A stretch of 64,000 bases of DNA from Verrucomicrobiales bacterium (GCA_024233215.1 JACKPW010000019.1:62001-126000); one strand, 5' to 3'; shown: positions 50,624 to 60,189, numbered from the stretch's first letter. The notes: generated by a model from the sequence alone, not told the origin. Numbers and translations are program-made.

Positions 50624-52732
50624 CTAAGGCACTCGCACCCGCAGGAAACCCGCGCCACCGCTGGCCGGGGCGGAAACCTGGTAGCGGAGACCGCTCTCGA
50701 GAGTGGTCACGATGGCCTGGCCGTCCGTTGCCCACGCCCCCCCGGCAGAAGACGCCCGTTCCACGAGGATCGTGGCCCCGGGCTGGCTCCGGCTCAACCG
50801 GATCGTGGCCTTGAACGTGCCTGCCGCCACACTCGGAACGCCGTCGAAGCTGACCGACAACGGCGCCTCACCCGCCGCGGTCACCAACCGGGCCGGTCCC
50901 CACTCCAGGGGATACTCCCCAAACAGGAGCCCCCGGGCCGCCAGCGCGTAGGAGCCGGCGACGGGCGGGGTGAACACCACCCCGGTGCTGGCGTCGGTTT
51001 CGTGGGAAATGACCTCACCCAGCAACTGGACGTTCTCGAACGCCACATCCTCGATGTAGAAACCAATCCCATTGTGCCAGGTGAGGTCGGGATTCCACGG
51101 ATAATAGCTGTGTCCATTGCCCGCAATGTAATGGTAGACGAACCGCACCCGGATCAGGCGCCCCTCATACGCGGCCAGCGACACAGTCACCGGGTTAAAC
51201 CAGAGATCCCCCCAGAAATCGTTCTCCTCGTCATACCATCCCGTGCGGCGGTACAGCGTTTCCCAGGACGTGCCGTCATCCAAGGACACCTGAACCTGCC
51301 CCTCCTGCCATTCGGTCGCGTTGCTGACGCGGCATTCGAAGTTGAGTGCGGCTCCCGCACCGGGCAGAAGGGTCCCGGAATGCGTCAGATACTCGTCCCC
51401 CGGCACCGGCGCCACATGCGTCAGCAGGTAACACTTCGAATACTGAAACTTGGGCTTCTGGGCGCGGGGATCGTAGCCGGGCGTGATGTCCGCCACGAAC
51501 GGCCCCAGATCCGTGTCCGCCCCCTCCACCGCGGTAAGCAAACTCGCCGCGCCCTCGATCCACTCGAAGGTTGTCACGTCACCGAGGGGGCTAAGACCGT
51601 AGGTCGTGGGCGACCCCACCGGCACCGAGTCCGGTCCGGCCAACTCCGCCGCCGCGGCATCCGGCCCGGGCACATAGGGATCAAACACCTTCACCTGGTA
51701 GCTGAAACTGCGCGGGCTGCCGGCGATCACCACGTTCGACACGGTCACGGAGTAGACGGTGTCGGAAGCAGGCTGCGGCCAGCTGTAGCCCGCTGATGGA
51801 TCCAGCGAGGCCAGGTACCAGACGATGCTGTTTTCGCCCTGATAGTAGGCCAGCGGTTCCACCACGATGGACTGCGGCACACCGCCGAGCGTCACCGTCA
51901 CGGAAGCGGACTCGAAATCCGCCTCCGGATAGCTCAGGGACCAACGAACCGGCATGACCGAATAGGGCACGTATCCGGGCGGCGGCCAGGCAACAAACTC
52001 GTCCCGCACGGCCGGCCGCGGATCCCACAGCCCGTCCCCAATCACGTAGACCGCGTTTGCCCTGGCATAGGATTCAACCCCGCTCACATCCGGCACGTCG
52101 CCGGTCGCCAGCGACTCCTGCTGTGGGACGATCAACCACCGCCGGTGCCCCACCGCGCGGTTGTTAATCCCCCAGTCCGCCATGTAGCCGTCGATCGCCT
52201 CAGGGCCCGCGGCCCCGATGGCCAGGTTCGACTTCCCCGCCGCCGCGTCCCCTTCCGCCGTGTAGCAGATCGCATCGTCCGGCAGATCGTGGGCAATGAT
52301 GGAGTTCCGCGACATGATGAACGCGGTGGACTGGACCTCCGCGTGGTGCGTGCTGTCCAGCGTCACGTCTGCCGGCACACCCACCAGCGCGCGGTAGTAG
52401 TTCACGCGTCGGATCACCGCCGCCTGGTAATCCAGCGCCGTCGTCCCTGGATCGCACGAGTTGATATCCCCCGTCCAGCCCATGTCGTGGCCCTCGCTCG
52501 CGCCATACACTGCCAGATGAAACCGCCGGACCGCTTCACGATCGGTGATGTCCACCGCCATGGCCGGCTCGCCGGTGCCATGAAGGGCACGCGCGGAGGA
52601 CATCGCCGTGGGCGGCAGGGAAGTCAGCGTCGGCGCCGGGCCAAGTTCGGCGGGCCGGGGAAGAGCGGGTTCCCCGCGGCAGCAGGCGGACGCGAGACTG
52701 AGAACGACGAGGGTGTGATGGCTGACTGGCAT
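50624..52732 (-). CDS. Secreted CAP-domain (SCP/PR1) protein with additional beta domains
   Basis: 702 residues. After an export signal with a short hydrophobic core, the CAP domain spans about residues 100-215: VIRRVNYYRALVGVPADVTL, HHAEVQSTAFIMSRNSIIAH and a late GINNRAVGHRRWLIVP. The helical HxxV and HRRWL parts are typical of bacterial CAP proteins, but the classic C-terminal CAP signature is altered. A large beta-rich region follows, then the ~75-residue RFFRL-type end module (TILVERASSAGGAW ... GGAGFLRVRVP). CAP proteins are extracellular; function in bacteria is mostly unknown. Next gene upstream on this strand is a lipoprotein, 54 bp away. Confidence 0.75.
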   Translation of the reverse strand: MPVSHHTLVVLSLASACCRGEPALPRPAELGPAPTLTSLPPTAMSSARALHGTGEPAMAVDITDREAVRRFHLAVYGASEGHDMGWTGDINSCDPGTTALDYQAAVIRRVNYYRALVGVPADVTLDSTHHAEVQSTAFIMSRNSIIAHDLPDDAICYTAEGDAAAGKSNLAIGAAGPEAIDGYMADWGINNRAVGHRRWLIVPQQESLATGDVPDVSGVESYARANAVYVIGDGLWDPRPAVRDEFVAWPPPGYVPYSVMPVRWSLSYPEADFESASVTVTLGGVPQSIVVEPLAYYQGENSIVWYLASLDPSAGYSWPQPASDTVYSVTVSNVVIAGSPRSFSYQVKVFDPYVPGPDAAAAELAGPDSVPVGSPTTYGLSPLGDVTTFEWIEGAASLLTAVEGADTDLGPFVADITPGYDPRAQKPKFQYSKCYLLTHVAPVPGDEYLTHSGTLLPGAGAALNFECRVSNATEWQEGQVQVSLDDGTSWETLYRRTGWYDEENDFWGDLWFNPVTVSLAAYEGRLIRVRFVYHYIAGNGHSYYPWNPDLTWHNGIGFYIEDVAFENVQLLGEVISHETDASTGVVFTPPVAGSYALAARGLLFGEYPLEWGPARLVTAAGEAPLSVSFDGVPSVAAGTFKATIRLSRSQPGATILVERASSAGGAWATDGQAIVTTLESGLRYQVSAPASGGAGFLRVRVP

Positions 52733-52786
52733 GAGTGTGGCAATGCAGGTGGCGTGGGTGGGTGAAGGGGCCGGCGATGGGAAGGG

Positions 52787-53653
52787 CTAGTTGCCACCGC
52801 CCGGAAGCGGGGGCAGATCCGGCAGGGCAACCGGCAACGAGCGTCCCAGTTCGCTGAGTCCGGGGGCGTACTCCTTGGCCAGGGATTTGAGCAATCCCTT
52901 CTGGTCGGCGGTCAGGCTGGCGTTCGCTGCCAGTTCCTTGATGGCGGGCAGCGCCGCCGCCACCTGTCCTTGACGCAGGGAATTGACCACTGTCGCCACC
53001 TGCCCCTGCGCCCCGTCCAGTGCCGACAGGTTCTTCTGGGCCAGAAACGCGGCGGAAAGATTGCGCATTTCGGTCGCGAGTTCCTTCTGCTGCGGGGTGA
53101 GGTTGGACTTCATCAACTGGTTGCACACCCCAAGGGCCCCCGTGTCCTTGCCTTCCAACAACGACTTGACGGCGGTCTCCACCGAACCCGCCAGACCGGC
53201 GTCCGCTTCCAATGACTGCTTCAGACTGGTGGCCGTCTGTCCCAGGTCGCCGCCGATGGAGTTCAGCACGGAATCGGCATTGTCAGTGCCGAGGGACTTC
53301 AGCAGCCCGCCCCAGTCGGCCCCGTTGCCCTTCGCGATCTCACCCAGCACCCGGGCGGCCACCGGAGCGTTGCTGGCTTCGCCCGAGATCCCGGGACTTT
53401 GGGGCAGGAGGTTGCGCGCCTGGTCACCCAGCAGGGCCTCGGCGGCCTGCACCACTGCCCGGGCCTGCGCGTTCGAGTTGCCGGCGGCCGGGGCCGGTGT
53501 GGCGGCTGCGTCTGCCCGGGCCGACTGACCGCCGGCCTGTGGCGACGTGGCCTGCTGGCCGGATGACCGGGACTCGGATTCCGACTTGGAGCATGCGGTC
53601 AACAGCAATCCTACGGCGAGAGACGCAAGCACGGGAACAACGCGATTCATCAT
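52787..53653 (-). CDS. Lipoprotein of unknown function, helix-rich
   Basis: 288 residues. Lipobox LLLTACSKSESESRSS. After a flexible S/T/A/Q-rich linker the rest is alanine-, leucine- and glutamine-rich and predicted helical (ARAVVQAAEALLGDQARNLL, SLKQSLEADAGLAGSVETAV, LTPQQKELATEMRNLSAAFL), ending in a proline/glycine tail. No known domain. The ATG at 53653 or the adjacent ATG at 53650 is the likely start; the TTG at 53659 would only add two residues. No clear ribosome-binding site is seen close by. It is next to the CAP-domain gene on the same strand. Confidence 0.65.
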   Translation of the reverse strand: MMNRVVPVLASLAVGLLLTACSKSESESRSSGQQATSPQAGGQSARADAAATPAPAAGNSNAQARAVVQAAEALLGDQARNLLPQSPGISGEASNAPVAARVLGEIAKGNGADWGGLLKSLGTDNADSVLNSIGGDLGQTATSLKQSLEADAGLAGSVETAVKSLLEGKDTGALGVCNQLMKSNLTPQQKELATEMRNLSAAFLAQKNLSALDGAQGQVATVVNSLRQGQVAAALPAIKELAANASLTADQKGLLKSLAKEYAPGLSELGRSLPVALPDLPPLPGGGN

Positions 53654-53858
53654 GGCCAAGGAGACTAGGCAGATCCTCCCCGCAACGCAATCCTGCCGGG
53701 ACGGGCCCCAGCAATCCTCATCATGACGGAACGCCGATCTTCGATCGGCTTACCGCGAACGAAGACCCGGACGTTACCTGGGCTCCACTCCCCAAAGCCG
53801 GCAACGGGCGCCAACGGCCTTGCCGGGGAATCCCTTTCCTTCGGCCCACCGGTGGTCT

Positions 53859-54440
53859 TTAGAGTTCCAGCAACCGGATGTTGCGGAAATCAAAGGCCCG
53901 GTCCTCCGCCTGAATCCCCAGATACCCGCGCTCCGCATCCAGTTGATCGAACTCCCAGGCCCGTTCCCCATCGACGTCCAGCGACGCGGTGCTCCCCTTC
54001 ACCACCAACCGCAGCTTCACCCACTGGCCGACCGGCACTCCGGGTGTGCGGGCAGGGACCTTGGCGCTGTAGCCTTTCACCAGGCCGCCCAGCATGTCGT
54101 GCCGAAGGTTCACCTGCCAACCGCCGTCCGGCCACGGCTTCCCATCGAGTCCGGCGCGGAAATACAGGCCGCTGTCGTAATTCTCCACCAGCGGACAACA
54201 CTCGAATTCGAGGATGAAATCGCCGTATCTCCGCTCCGTTCGCAGCCAACCCATGCCCCGCACGAGCCGGATGCAGTCCTCGTGGGTTTCAAAGGTGACA
54301 TCATTGACGGCATGCCAACCCGCCAGACTCCGACCGTCGAAGAGGGGCTGCCAGCGGGATTCCGCAGCGTGGGAAAACAGGGACACGGCCGGAGCCAGCA
54401 GGCCCAGCACGCCAATCAAGGTGAGGGAACGATGTGTCAT
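53859..54440 (-). CDS. Secreted DUF1080 (3-keto-disaccharide hydrolase-like) protein
   Basis: 193 residues. Signal peptide (LTLIGVLGLLAPAVSLFSHA) followed by a single DUF1080 domain: WQPLFDGRSLAGWHAVNDVT is the classic opening, then GDFILEFECCPLVENYDSGL, NLRHDMLGGLVKGY and LDVDGERAWEFDQLDAERGY with a final DFRNIRLLEL. Domain length is normal. It is the second DUF1080 protein in the window, more typical than the one at 22237 because it keeps the LFDGRSLAGWH motif. It is divergent from clpP with about 110 bp between the starts. Confidence 0.92.
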   Translation of the reverse strand: MTHRSLTLIGVLGLLAPAVSLFSHAAESRWQPLFDGRSLAGWHAVNDVTFETHEDCIRLVRGMGWLRTERRYGDFILEFECCPLVENYDSGLYFRAGLDGKPWPDGGWQVNLRHDMLGGLVKGYSAKVPARTPGVPVGQWVKLRLVVKGSTASLDVDGERAWEFDQLDAERGYLGIQAEDRAFDFRNIRLLEL

Positions 54441-54553
54441 GGCGGAGGATGACTTCGCGCCTTTCACCCGCATGTGTCAAGCCAGCCGGCCCCGGTTCTT
54501 CCCGCGTCACTTGACGCCTTGCGCCCGCTTGGCTAGCTTGGCTCCCGTTGAGC

Positions 54554-55192
54554 ATGGAACCTACTCAAAACTTCCTGGTCCCGATGGTGGTCGAGCAGAC
54601 GGGCCGCGGCGAACGCGGCTACGACATCTACTCGCGGCTGTTGGTGGACCGCATCATCTTCCTGCAGACGCCCATCGACGACACGGTGGCGGGCGTGATC
54701 ATTGCGCAACTCCTGTTTCTGCAGATGTCCGACCCGCAGAAGGACATTCATCTGTATCTCATGTCGCCCGGAGGGAGCGTAACCGCGGGCCTGGCGATCT
54801 ATGACACGCTGCAGTTCCTGACCTGCGACGTGAACACCTATTGCGTCGGCCAGGCGGCCAGCATGGGAGCCGTGCTGCTGGCGGCGGGCACGAAAGGCAA
54901 GCGATTCGCCCTGCCCAACGCCCGGATCATGATTCACCAACCGTGGGGCGGCGTGCAGGGACAGGCCTCCGACATCAGCATTCAAGCGAAGGAGATTCTG
55001 CGCCTGAAGGACCGCCTGAACGAAATCCTGTCCCACCACACCGGCAAGGACATCGAGGAAATCGCGCGCGACACGGATCGTGACCGCTTCATGTCCGCGG
55101 AGGAAGCCCGGGCCTACGGTCTGGTGGACGAGGTGGTGAAGTCCCGGAAGGAGGTCGCCAGTCTGGCCGAGGCGGATTCCTCCAAGTCCTGA
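54554..55192 (+). CDS. clpP: ATP-dependent Clp protease proteolytic subunit
   Basis: 212 residues. The catalytic triad is intact: Ser103 (GQAASMGAVLL), His128 (RIMIHQPWGG) and Asp177 (DTDRDRF). YLMSPGGSVTAGLAIYDTLQ is the ClpP handle/oxyanion-loop region. It forms the tetradecameric barrel fed by ClpX. ATG 54554 is preferred to the TTG at 54548, which would add two residues. The clpX gene starts 14 bp downstream, so the pair is an operon. Trigger factor, which often precedes clpP, is not here; a DUF1080 gene diverges instead. Confidence 0.96.
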   Translation: MEPTQNFLVPMVVEQTGRGERGYDIYSRLLVDRIIFLQTPIDDTVAGVIIAQLLFLQMSDPQKDIHLYLMSPGGSVTAGLAIYDTLQFLTCDVNTYCVGQAASMGAVLLAAGTKGKRFALPNARIMIHQPWGGVQGQASDISIQAKEILRLKDRLNEILSHHTGKDIEEIARDTDRDRFMSAEEARAYGLVDEVVKSRKEVASLAEADSSKS

Positions 55193-55206
55193 TCCTTCGG
55201 CATCCC

Positions 55207-56496
55207 ATGGCCCGCCCCACTCAACTGACCCTGTGCAGCTTCTGCGGCAAGTCGCACTCCGAGGTCAAGAAGCTGATTCAGGGACCCGGAGTCTACATCT
55301 GCGACAGCTGCGTCCTGCTCTGCAAGAGCGTGCTGGATCGCGAGTTGAAGGCGGACGAGACCAAGGCAGTGCCAAAATGGCGGGTGCCCCGCCCGGCGGA
55401 GATCAAGGCGCGCCTGGACGAGTACTGCATCGCCCAGGGCCAGACCAAGAAGGCCCTCGCGGTGGCGGTGCACAATCATTACAAGCGCCTGATGGCCGAA
55501 GGTGTGCTGGCCCCGCAGGGCCCGGCACGCGAGGACACGACGGATCACGACCACGTCGAGATTGAGAAGAGCAACATTCTCCTCGTCGGCCCCACCGGCA
55601 GCGGCAAGACCCTCCTGGCCCGTTCGCTGGCCCGCGCGCTCGAGGTCCCCTTTGCCATCGCGGACGCCACCACGCTGACCGAGGCCGGCTACGTCGGTGA
55701 GGACGTGGAGAACATCATCCTGCGGCTGCTGCAGAACGCGGATTACGACGTCCGGAGGGCGCAGATGGGCATCATCTACATCGATGAGATCGACAAGATC
55801 GCACGCCGCACGGAAAACGTCTCCATCACCCGCGATGTCTCCGGGGAAGGGGTGCAGCAGGCGCTGTTGAAGATCCTCGAGGGCACCATCTGCAACGTGC
55901 CGCCCCAGGGCGGCCGCAAGCACCCCCAACAGGAATACCTGAAGGTCGATACCACCAACATCCTGTTCATCTGCGGGGGCGCCTTCGTCGGCCTCGAAAA
56001 GGTGATCCACCGCCGGCTGGGACACCGGGTGATGGGATTCGGTGCCTCGGACCACCAGGTCGAGGCCACCGCCCTGCGCCCGCAGGAGGTGCTGCAGTTT
56101 CTCGAACCCGAGGATCTCCTCACCTTCGGCTTCATCCCGGAATTTATCGGGCGCCTCCCCATCACCTCCGTCCTGGAGGAATTGAGTGCGGACGAACTGG
56201 TTCAGGTCATGACCGAGCCCCGCAACGCACTGGTCAAGCAGTATGCCCGGCTGATGGCCATGGAAGGCGTGGAAATCGAGTTCACCGAGGAAGCCTTGCG
56301 GGAACTGGCCACCCGGGCCATCCGAAAAGGTACCGGCGCCCGGGCCCTGCGCGGCATGGTCGAACGACTCATGCTCGACCTGATGTATGAGGTCCCGGAG
56401 GAAACCGACGTGGCCGGCATCACGGTCACCCGGTCTGCGGTCCTGGGTGAGGACACCCCGTTGATCCGGCGAAAGCCCAGGCAGGCAGCCGCCTGA
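55207..56496 (+). CDS. clpX: ATP-dependent Clp protease ATP-binding subunit ClpX
   Basis: 429 residues, full length. N-terminal C4 zinc-binding domain with C10, C13, C32 and C35 (CSFCGKSH, YICDSCVLLC). AAA+ module: Walker A LLVGPTGSGKTLLARSLARA, Walker B MGIIYIDEIDKIARR, the RxFG/pore-1 region of the GEGVQQALLKILEGT block, and LIRRKPRQ at the end. The IGF loop used to dock ClpP is represented near RVMGFGA (here FGA-type). It unfolds substrates for ClpP. Immediately downstream and convergent is the C-terminal half of carB, 29 bp away. Confidence 0.96.
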   Translation: MARPTQLTLCSFCGKSHSEVKKLIQGPGVYICDSCVLLCKSVLDRELKADETKAVPKWRVPRPAEIKARLDEYCIAQGQTKKALAVAVHNHYKRLMAEGVLAPQGPAREDTTDHDHVEIEKSNILLVGPTGSGKTLLARSLARALEVPFAIADATTLTEAGYVGEDVENIILRLLQNADYDVRRAQMGIIYIDEIDKIARRTENVSITRDVSGEGVQQALLKILEGTICNVPPQGGRKHPQQEYLKVDTTNILFICGGAFVGLEKVIHRRLGHRVMGFGASDHQVEATALRPQEVLQFLEPEDLLTFGFIPEFIGRLPITSVLEELSADELVQVMTEPRNALVKQYARLMAMEGVEIEFTEEALRELATRAIRKGTGARALRGMVERLMLDLMYEVPEETDVAGITVTRSAVLGEDTPLIRRKPRQAAA

Positions 56497-56525
56497 TCCG
56501 GCACCGACAGGGTCCACCCGGCCGG

Positions 56526-58331
56526 TCAGGGATGCTCCCCGTGAAATGCCTGGAGAGGCTTCACGTCGTAGCCCGACTTCTTGAGCGCGGCAATGCCCAG
56601 GGCCGCCGCCCGCGCACCGCCCAGCGTGGTCATGATCGGGGTGCCCGTCAGCACGGCCGTGGAACGGATCTTCACCTCGTCCGCGCGCGGCACCTGCCCC
56701 GAGGGCGTGTTGATCACCAACTGGATCTCACGGTTCTTCAGCAGGTCGAGCGCGTTGGGACGGCCTTCCTGCAACTTGAACACCGTCTCCACCTCCAAAC
56801 CCGCCTGCATCAACACCTCGGCCGTGCCACTGGTCGAAACGATTCGAAAACCGAGGTCGGCAAACAACCGGGCCACCTCCCCCACATGAGGTTTGTGGGC
56901 GTCACTGACACTGATGAACAGGCGCCCGGACAAAGGAAGCGGACTCCCGGCCGCCATCTGGGACTTCGCATACGCAATCCCCAGATCCGCGTCGATTCCC
57001 ATCACCTCGCCGGTCGACCGCATTTCGGGGGTCAGCACGATGTCCTGGCCGGGAAAGCGGTTGAACGGGAACACCGACTCCTTCACGGCCCAGTAGTTCC
57101 GCCGGACCTCCCCGGTGAACCCAAGTTCCTTGAGCGTGCGCCCGGCCATGACCTTGGCCGCAAGCTTCGCCAGCGGCACGCCAATCGCCTTGCTCACGAA
57201 CGGCACGGTGCGCGAGGCGCGGGGGTTCACCTCCAGCACATAGACCACCTCGTCCTTCACCGCGTATTGGACATTCATCAGACCGGAAACGCGTAATTCC
57301 CGGGTCATCGCATGCGTGTGCTCGCGGATGGTCTGGATCGTCCGGTCCGACAGCGTGTGCGGGGGCAACACCATGGCGGCGTCCCCGGAATGCACGCCTG
57401 CGAACTCGATGTGCTCGAGCATTCCCCCCACCACAATGGTGCCGTCCTCCGGATTGTCGAAGTTACCGACGTCCGCGATGCAATCGACATCGACCTCGAT
57501 GGCGTCCTCGAGGAACTTGTCCACCAGCACGGGACGCTTGCGCGAGGCCTCCACGGCAAACCGCATGTAGTGCTGCAGTTCGGCATCGCTGTAGACAATC
57601 TGCATCGCGCGTCCCCCCAGCACGAAGGAGGGCCGGACCAGCACCGGGTAACCCAGGCCCCGGGCGATCTCGAGGGCCTCCGCCTCGTTGGTGGCGGTGC
57701 CGTTGGCCGGTTGCGCGATGCCCAGTTTGTTCAGCATGGCGGCAAACAGCTTGCGATCCTCCGCCATCTCGATGCTCTGGGGCGAGGTGCCGATGATGTT
57801 CACCCCGTTGGCCTGCAATCCCAGGGCCAGATTCAAGGGCGTTTGCCCGCCAAACTGGGCGATGGCTCCCCAGCACTTCTCACGATGGTAGATGTGCAGG
57901 ACGTCCTCGAGCGTCAAGGGCTCAAAATACAGCCGGTCGCTCGTGTCGTAATCCGTGGAGACCGTCTCGGGATTCGAGTTCACCATGATGGTCTCGAAGT
58001 CATCCTCCTTGAGGGCGAACGCCGCATGCACGCAGCAATAGTCGAACTCAATGCCCTGCCCGATCCGGTTGGGGCCGCCGCCCAGGATCATCACCTTGCG
58101 CCGGTCCGACGGCGTCACCTCGTCATCCCCGCGGTCGTACGAGGAGTAGTAATACGGGGTGAAGGCCGCAAACTCGGCGGCACACGTGTCGACCAGGCGA
58201 TAGGCCGGAAGCAAGCCCAGACGGTGCCGCTCGGCCCTGACCTCATCCTCGGAACAGCCGGTCAGGCTGGCAATCTGACGGTCGGAGAAACCGTGCGACT
58301 TGGCTTTGGCAAGCAACTCGGGAGTCAACAT
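56526..58331 (-). CDS. carB: Carbamoyl-phosphate synthase large subunit, C-terminal half (carbamoyl-phosphate domain)
   Basis: 601 residues from ATG 58331. It opens LTPELLAKAKSHGFSDRQIA, precisely the sequence expected after the last residues of the N-half gene at 4207-5709, so no hinge sequence is lost. Then RLVDTCAAEFAAFTPYYYSS, VMILGGGPNRIGQGIEFDYC, VNSNPETVSTDYDTSDRLYF, the ATP-grasp loop LVRPSFVLGGRAM, VEVNPRASRTVPFVSKAIGV and the C-terminal allosteric MGS-like domain with STSGTAEVLMQAGLEVE and LVINTPSG. This half phosphorylates carbamate. A GTG at 58355 would overlap the upstream gene and add eight residues. Between clpX and a GT39-like gene; no arg or pyr neighbours. Confidence 0.96.
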   Translation of the reverse strand: MLTPELLAKAKSHGFSDRQIASLTGCSEDEVRAERHRLGLLPAYRLVDTCAAEFAAFTPYYYSSYDRGDDEVTPSDRRKVMILGGGPNRIGQGIEFDYCCVHAAFALKEDDFETIMVNSNPETVSTDYDTSDRLYFEPLTLEDVLHIYHREKCWGAIAQFGGQTPLNLALGLQANGVNIIGTSPQSIEMAEDRKLFAAMLNKLGIAQPANGTATNEAEALEIARGLGYPVLVRPSFVLGGRAMQIVYSDAELQHYMRFAVEASRKRPVLVDKFLEDAIEVDVDCIADVGNFDNPEDGTIVVGGMLEHIEFAGVHSGDAAMVLPPHTLSDRTIQTIREHTHAMTRELRVSGLMNVQYAVKDEVVYVLEVNPRASRTVPFVSKAIGVPLAKLAAKVMAGRTLKELGFTGEVRRNYWAVKESVFPFNRFPGQDIVLTPEMRSTGEVMGIDADLGIAYAKSQMAAGSPLPLSGRLFISVSDAHKPHVGEVARLFADLGFRIVSTSGTAEVLMQAGLEVETVFKLQEGRPNALDLLKNREIQLVINTPSGQVPRADEVKIRSTAVLTGTPIMTTLGGARAAALGIAALKKSGYDVKPLQAFHGEHP

Positions 58332-58338
58332 ACGGGCA

Positions 58339-60189
58339 TCATTGAGCAGGAACACTCGGCAGGGTCACATCGGGCACCGTCGGCAGCGCCACCGGCGGCG
58401 GGCTCAGATCGGGGGGCACGGCCTGCGCTTCGGCGGCGGCACGAGCCGCCTCGCTCCAGCGGGGCCGGTCCGCCAGAAAGAGCTGGTCAGGCATGTAGTA
58501 GCTCCAGACATCCTTCAGCGGGAACCCCGGCGGCAGTTCACCGCGCACAATGAGGTTGTGACTGAAACGCGACCAGTCGTAGTCGCGCCCCTGGATCACC
58601 GTCCGGAGAAACCGCACATCCGAACTCAGCTGGGTCAGGTAGAGCGCGGCGACCCGCTTGTGCCGGTCCTGGATCTCATAGAAGGTCGGGCCGTCCCGCG
58701 GGACCCAGATGCACTGCCGGTTCCCATACCAGGCCACGGCCCAGGGCATGTCGCTCATCATCAGCTCGTTCTGCCGGATGAGGTCCGCGTTATCCTGAAT
58801 CCACTTCGGATAGTAGGGCGGGTAGTTGATGGGAACGCTGCGGGGCGGCAGGAACGTCAGCAACAACGGCAACCCGGCCACCACCAGCAGCACCACGATC
58901 AGGAAATGCCGGATCTCCTGGATGGGAAGTTCCATCTGGTCCAGCAGCGTGCTCAGGAATGCCGTGCCGTAGAGCACCAGCACCGGTGCCAGCAGGATCA
59001 GCAGGTTTTCGGAATTGATCACCGGGGATTCCTCGGACAGATGGGTGGTCCCCATCGCCTGCGTCAGACACAGCGTCCCCAGCGTCAGCAGGACAAAGAA
59101 ACGCAGGCGGCTGAGCACGCCGTTGCGGTACTTCAACAGCAGGCCCGCCAGGAAGAACCCGCCCAGCCAACTGCCCCCCAGGGTGGGCAACTGCCCGGTA
59201 AGAATGCCCTCCAGGTTCACCACCAGCTTGCGCAGGTAGTCGTTCAAACCCACAAGTGCCAGCTCGGGATTCAGGGAGCGCTCCAGGGTGTTGCCCGGAA
59301 AGGCAATCGAGTCCTGGTCCACCGCAAACCCGGCCAGTCCAAAGAGATGGCCGGAAAGATGGTAGTTGCGCCAAAGCCAGCCCCCCACCAGCAACCCGGT
59401 CACCCCCACCACCGTCACACTGATCTTCAGTCGGTGACGCCCGCAAAAAATCCACGTGTAGGCCACCATCGGTACCAGCAGGGCCAGCATCGAATAGCGC
59501 GTCAATCCGGCCGCGGCAATCAACCCCCCGGCAACCGCCGCCCACCGCACCACCGCTCCCGACGCCCCCCCTTCATGGCAGCTCGTATCCAACGCCACCA
59601 CCGCCCGCACCAGCAGCGTCACCAGAAACATCACCAGCATCGTGGAAAGCCCCGACGTGCTGAATCGCCACAGGACATCCGAAGCCAGGAGGAACATCAG
59701 CGTGAGGATCGAGACCTCCATCGAGAACATCCGCGCCGCCAGCCCGCAGATCAGCCACAGCGTCAACAGGAAGAGCACCTGGTTGGCAATCGCCATCAGC
59801 AGCTCGGGCTGATAGACCCAGAAGAAGGCGCCAATGTCGAAGTGGAACGGCAGGACCTTCATCAACCCCGCCACGAGAACCGGGTACCCGGGCGCCGTCA
59901 TCAGGTCCGGATGCGGCGCCTTCGCAATCCCTGCGTCCAATCCCTGCTGCTGCTCGACCAGGTACAGGCTGAACGGCCGGACGCATTTCGTGGTGAAGCC
60001 CTCTCCGTCGGCGATATTCCGGGCGAGCTGCGCGCTCTCCATCGCCTCGGCAGTGTAGAAGTTCCTGAACTCGTGCGAGTTGTACCACCACGCGAGCACC
60101 AGCACGGCCAGCGAGGCCGCCAGAACGCGGACGATCTTCGGCCCTTTGCCGACTTCCAACTGATAGATCAGTTCCTGTATGTGAGCCAT
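58339..60189 (-). CDS. Polytopic membrane protein, glycosyltransferase family 39 (GT-C)-like
   Basis: 616 residues with about eleven hydrophobic segments. The first loop after helix 1 carries EFRNFYTAEAMESAQLARNI then ADGEGFTTKCVRPFS, matching the GT-C loop 1 where dolichol/undecaprenyl-phosphate-sugar transferases keep acidic catalytic residues (here the E/D pair in TAEAME and ADGEG). A soluble C-terminal part (about residues 430-616) ends in a proline-rich tail. Such enzymes move a sugar from a lipid-phosphate donor onto an extracytoplasmic acceptor; donor and acceptor are unknown. It ends 7 bp before the carB C-half start, so the two may be co-transcribed. Confidence 0.78.
   Translation of the reverse strand: MAHIQELIYQLEVGKGPKIVRVLAASLAVLVLAWWYNSHEFRNFYTAEAMESAQLARNIADGEGFTTKCVRPFSLYLVEQQQGLDAGIAKAPHPDLMTAPGYPVLVAGLMKVLPFHFDIGAFFWVYQPELLMAIANQVLFLLTLWLICGLAARMFSMEVSILTLMFLLASDVLWRFSTSGLSTMLVMFLVTLLVRAVVALDTSCHEGGASGAVVRWAAVAGGLIAAAGLTRYSMLALLVPMVAYTWIFCGRHRLKISVTVVGVTGLLVGGWLWRNYHLSGHLFGLAGFAVDQDSIAFPGNTLERSLNPELALVGLNDYLRKLVVNLEGILTGQLPTLGGSWLGGFFLAGLLLKYRNGVLSRLRFFVLLTLGTLCLTQAMGTTHLSEESPVINSENLLILLAPVLVLYGTAFLSTLLDQMELPIQEIRHFLIVVLLVVAGLPLLLTFLPPRSVPINYPPYYPKWIQDNADLIRQNELMMSDMPWAVAWYGNRQCIWVPRDGPTFYEIQDRHKRVAALYLTQLSSDVRFLRTVIQGRDYDWSRFSHNLIVRGELPPGFPLKDVWSYYMPDQLFLADRPRWSEAARAAAEAQAVPPDLSPPPVALPTVPDVTLPSVPAQ

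Noticed and set aside
4207..58331. Interpretation of the two carB pieces as pseudogene fragments
   Set aside because: Each piece has complete catalytic motifs, no internal stop or frameshift, and the break is at the inter-domain hinge with no sequence lost. Decayed genes would not divide so cleanly. A full-length copy elsewhere cannot be excluded from this window.
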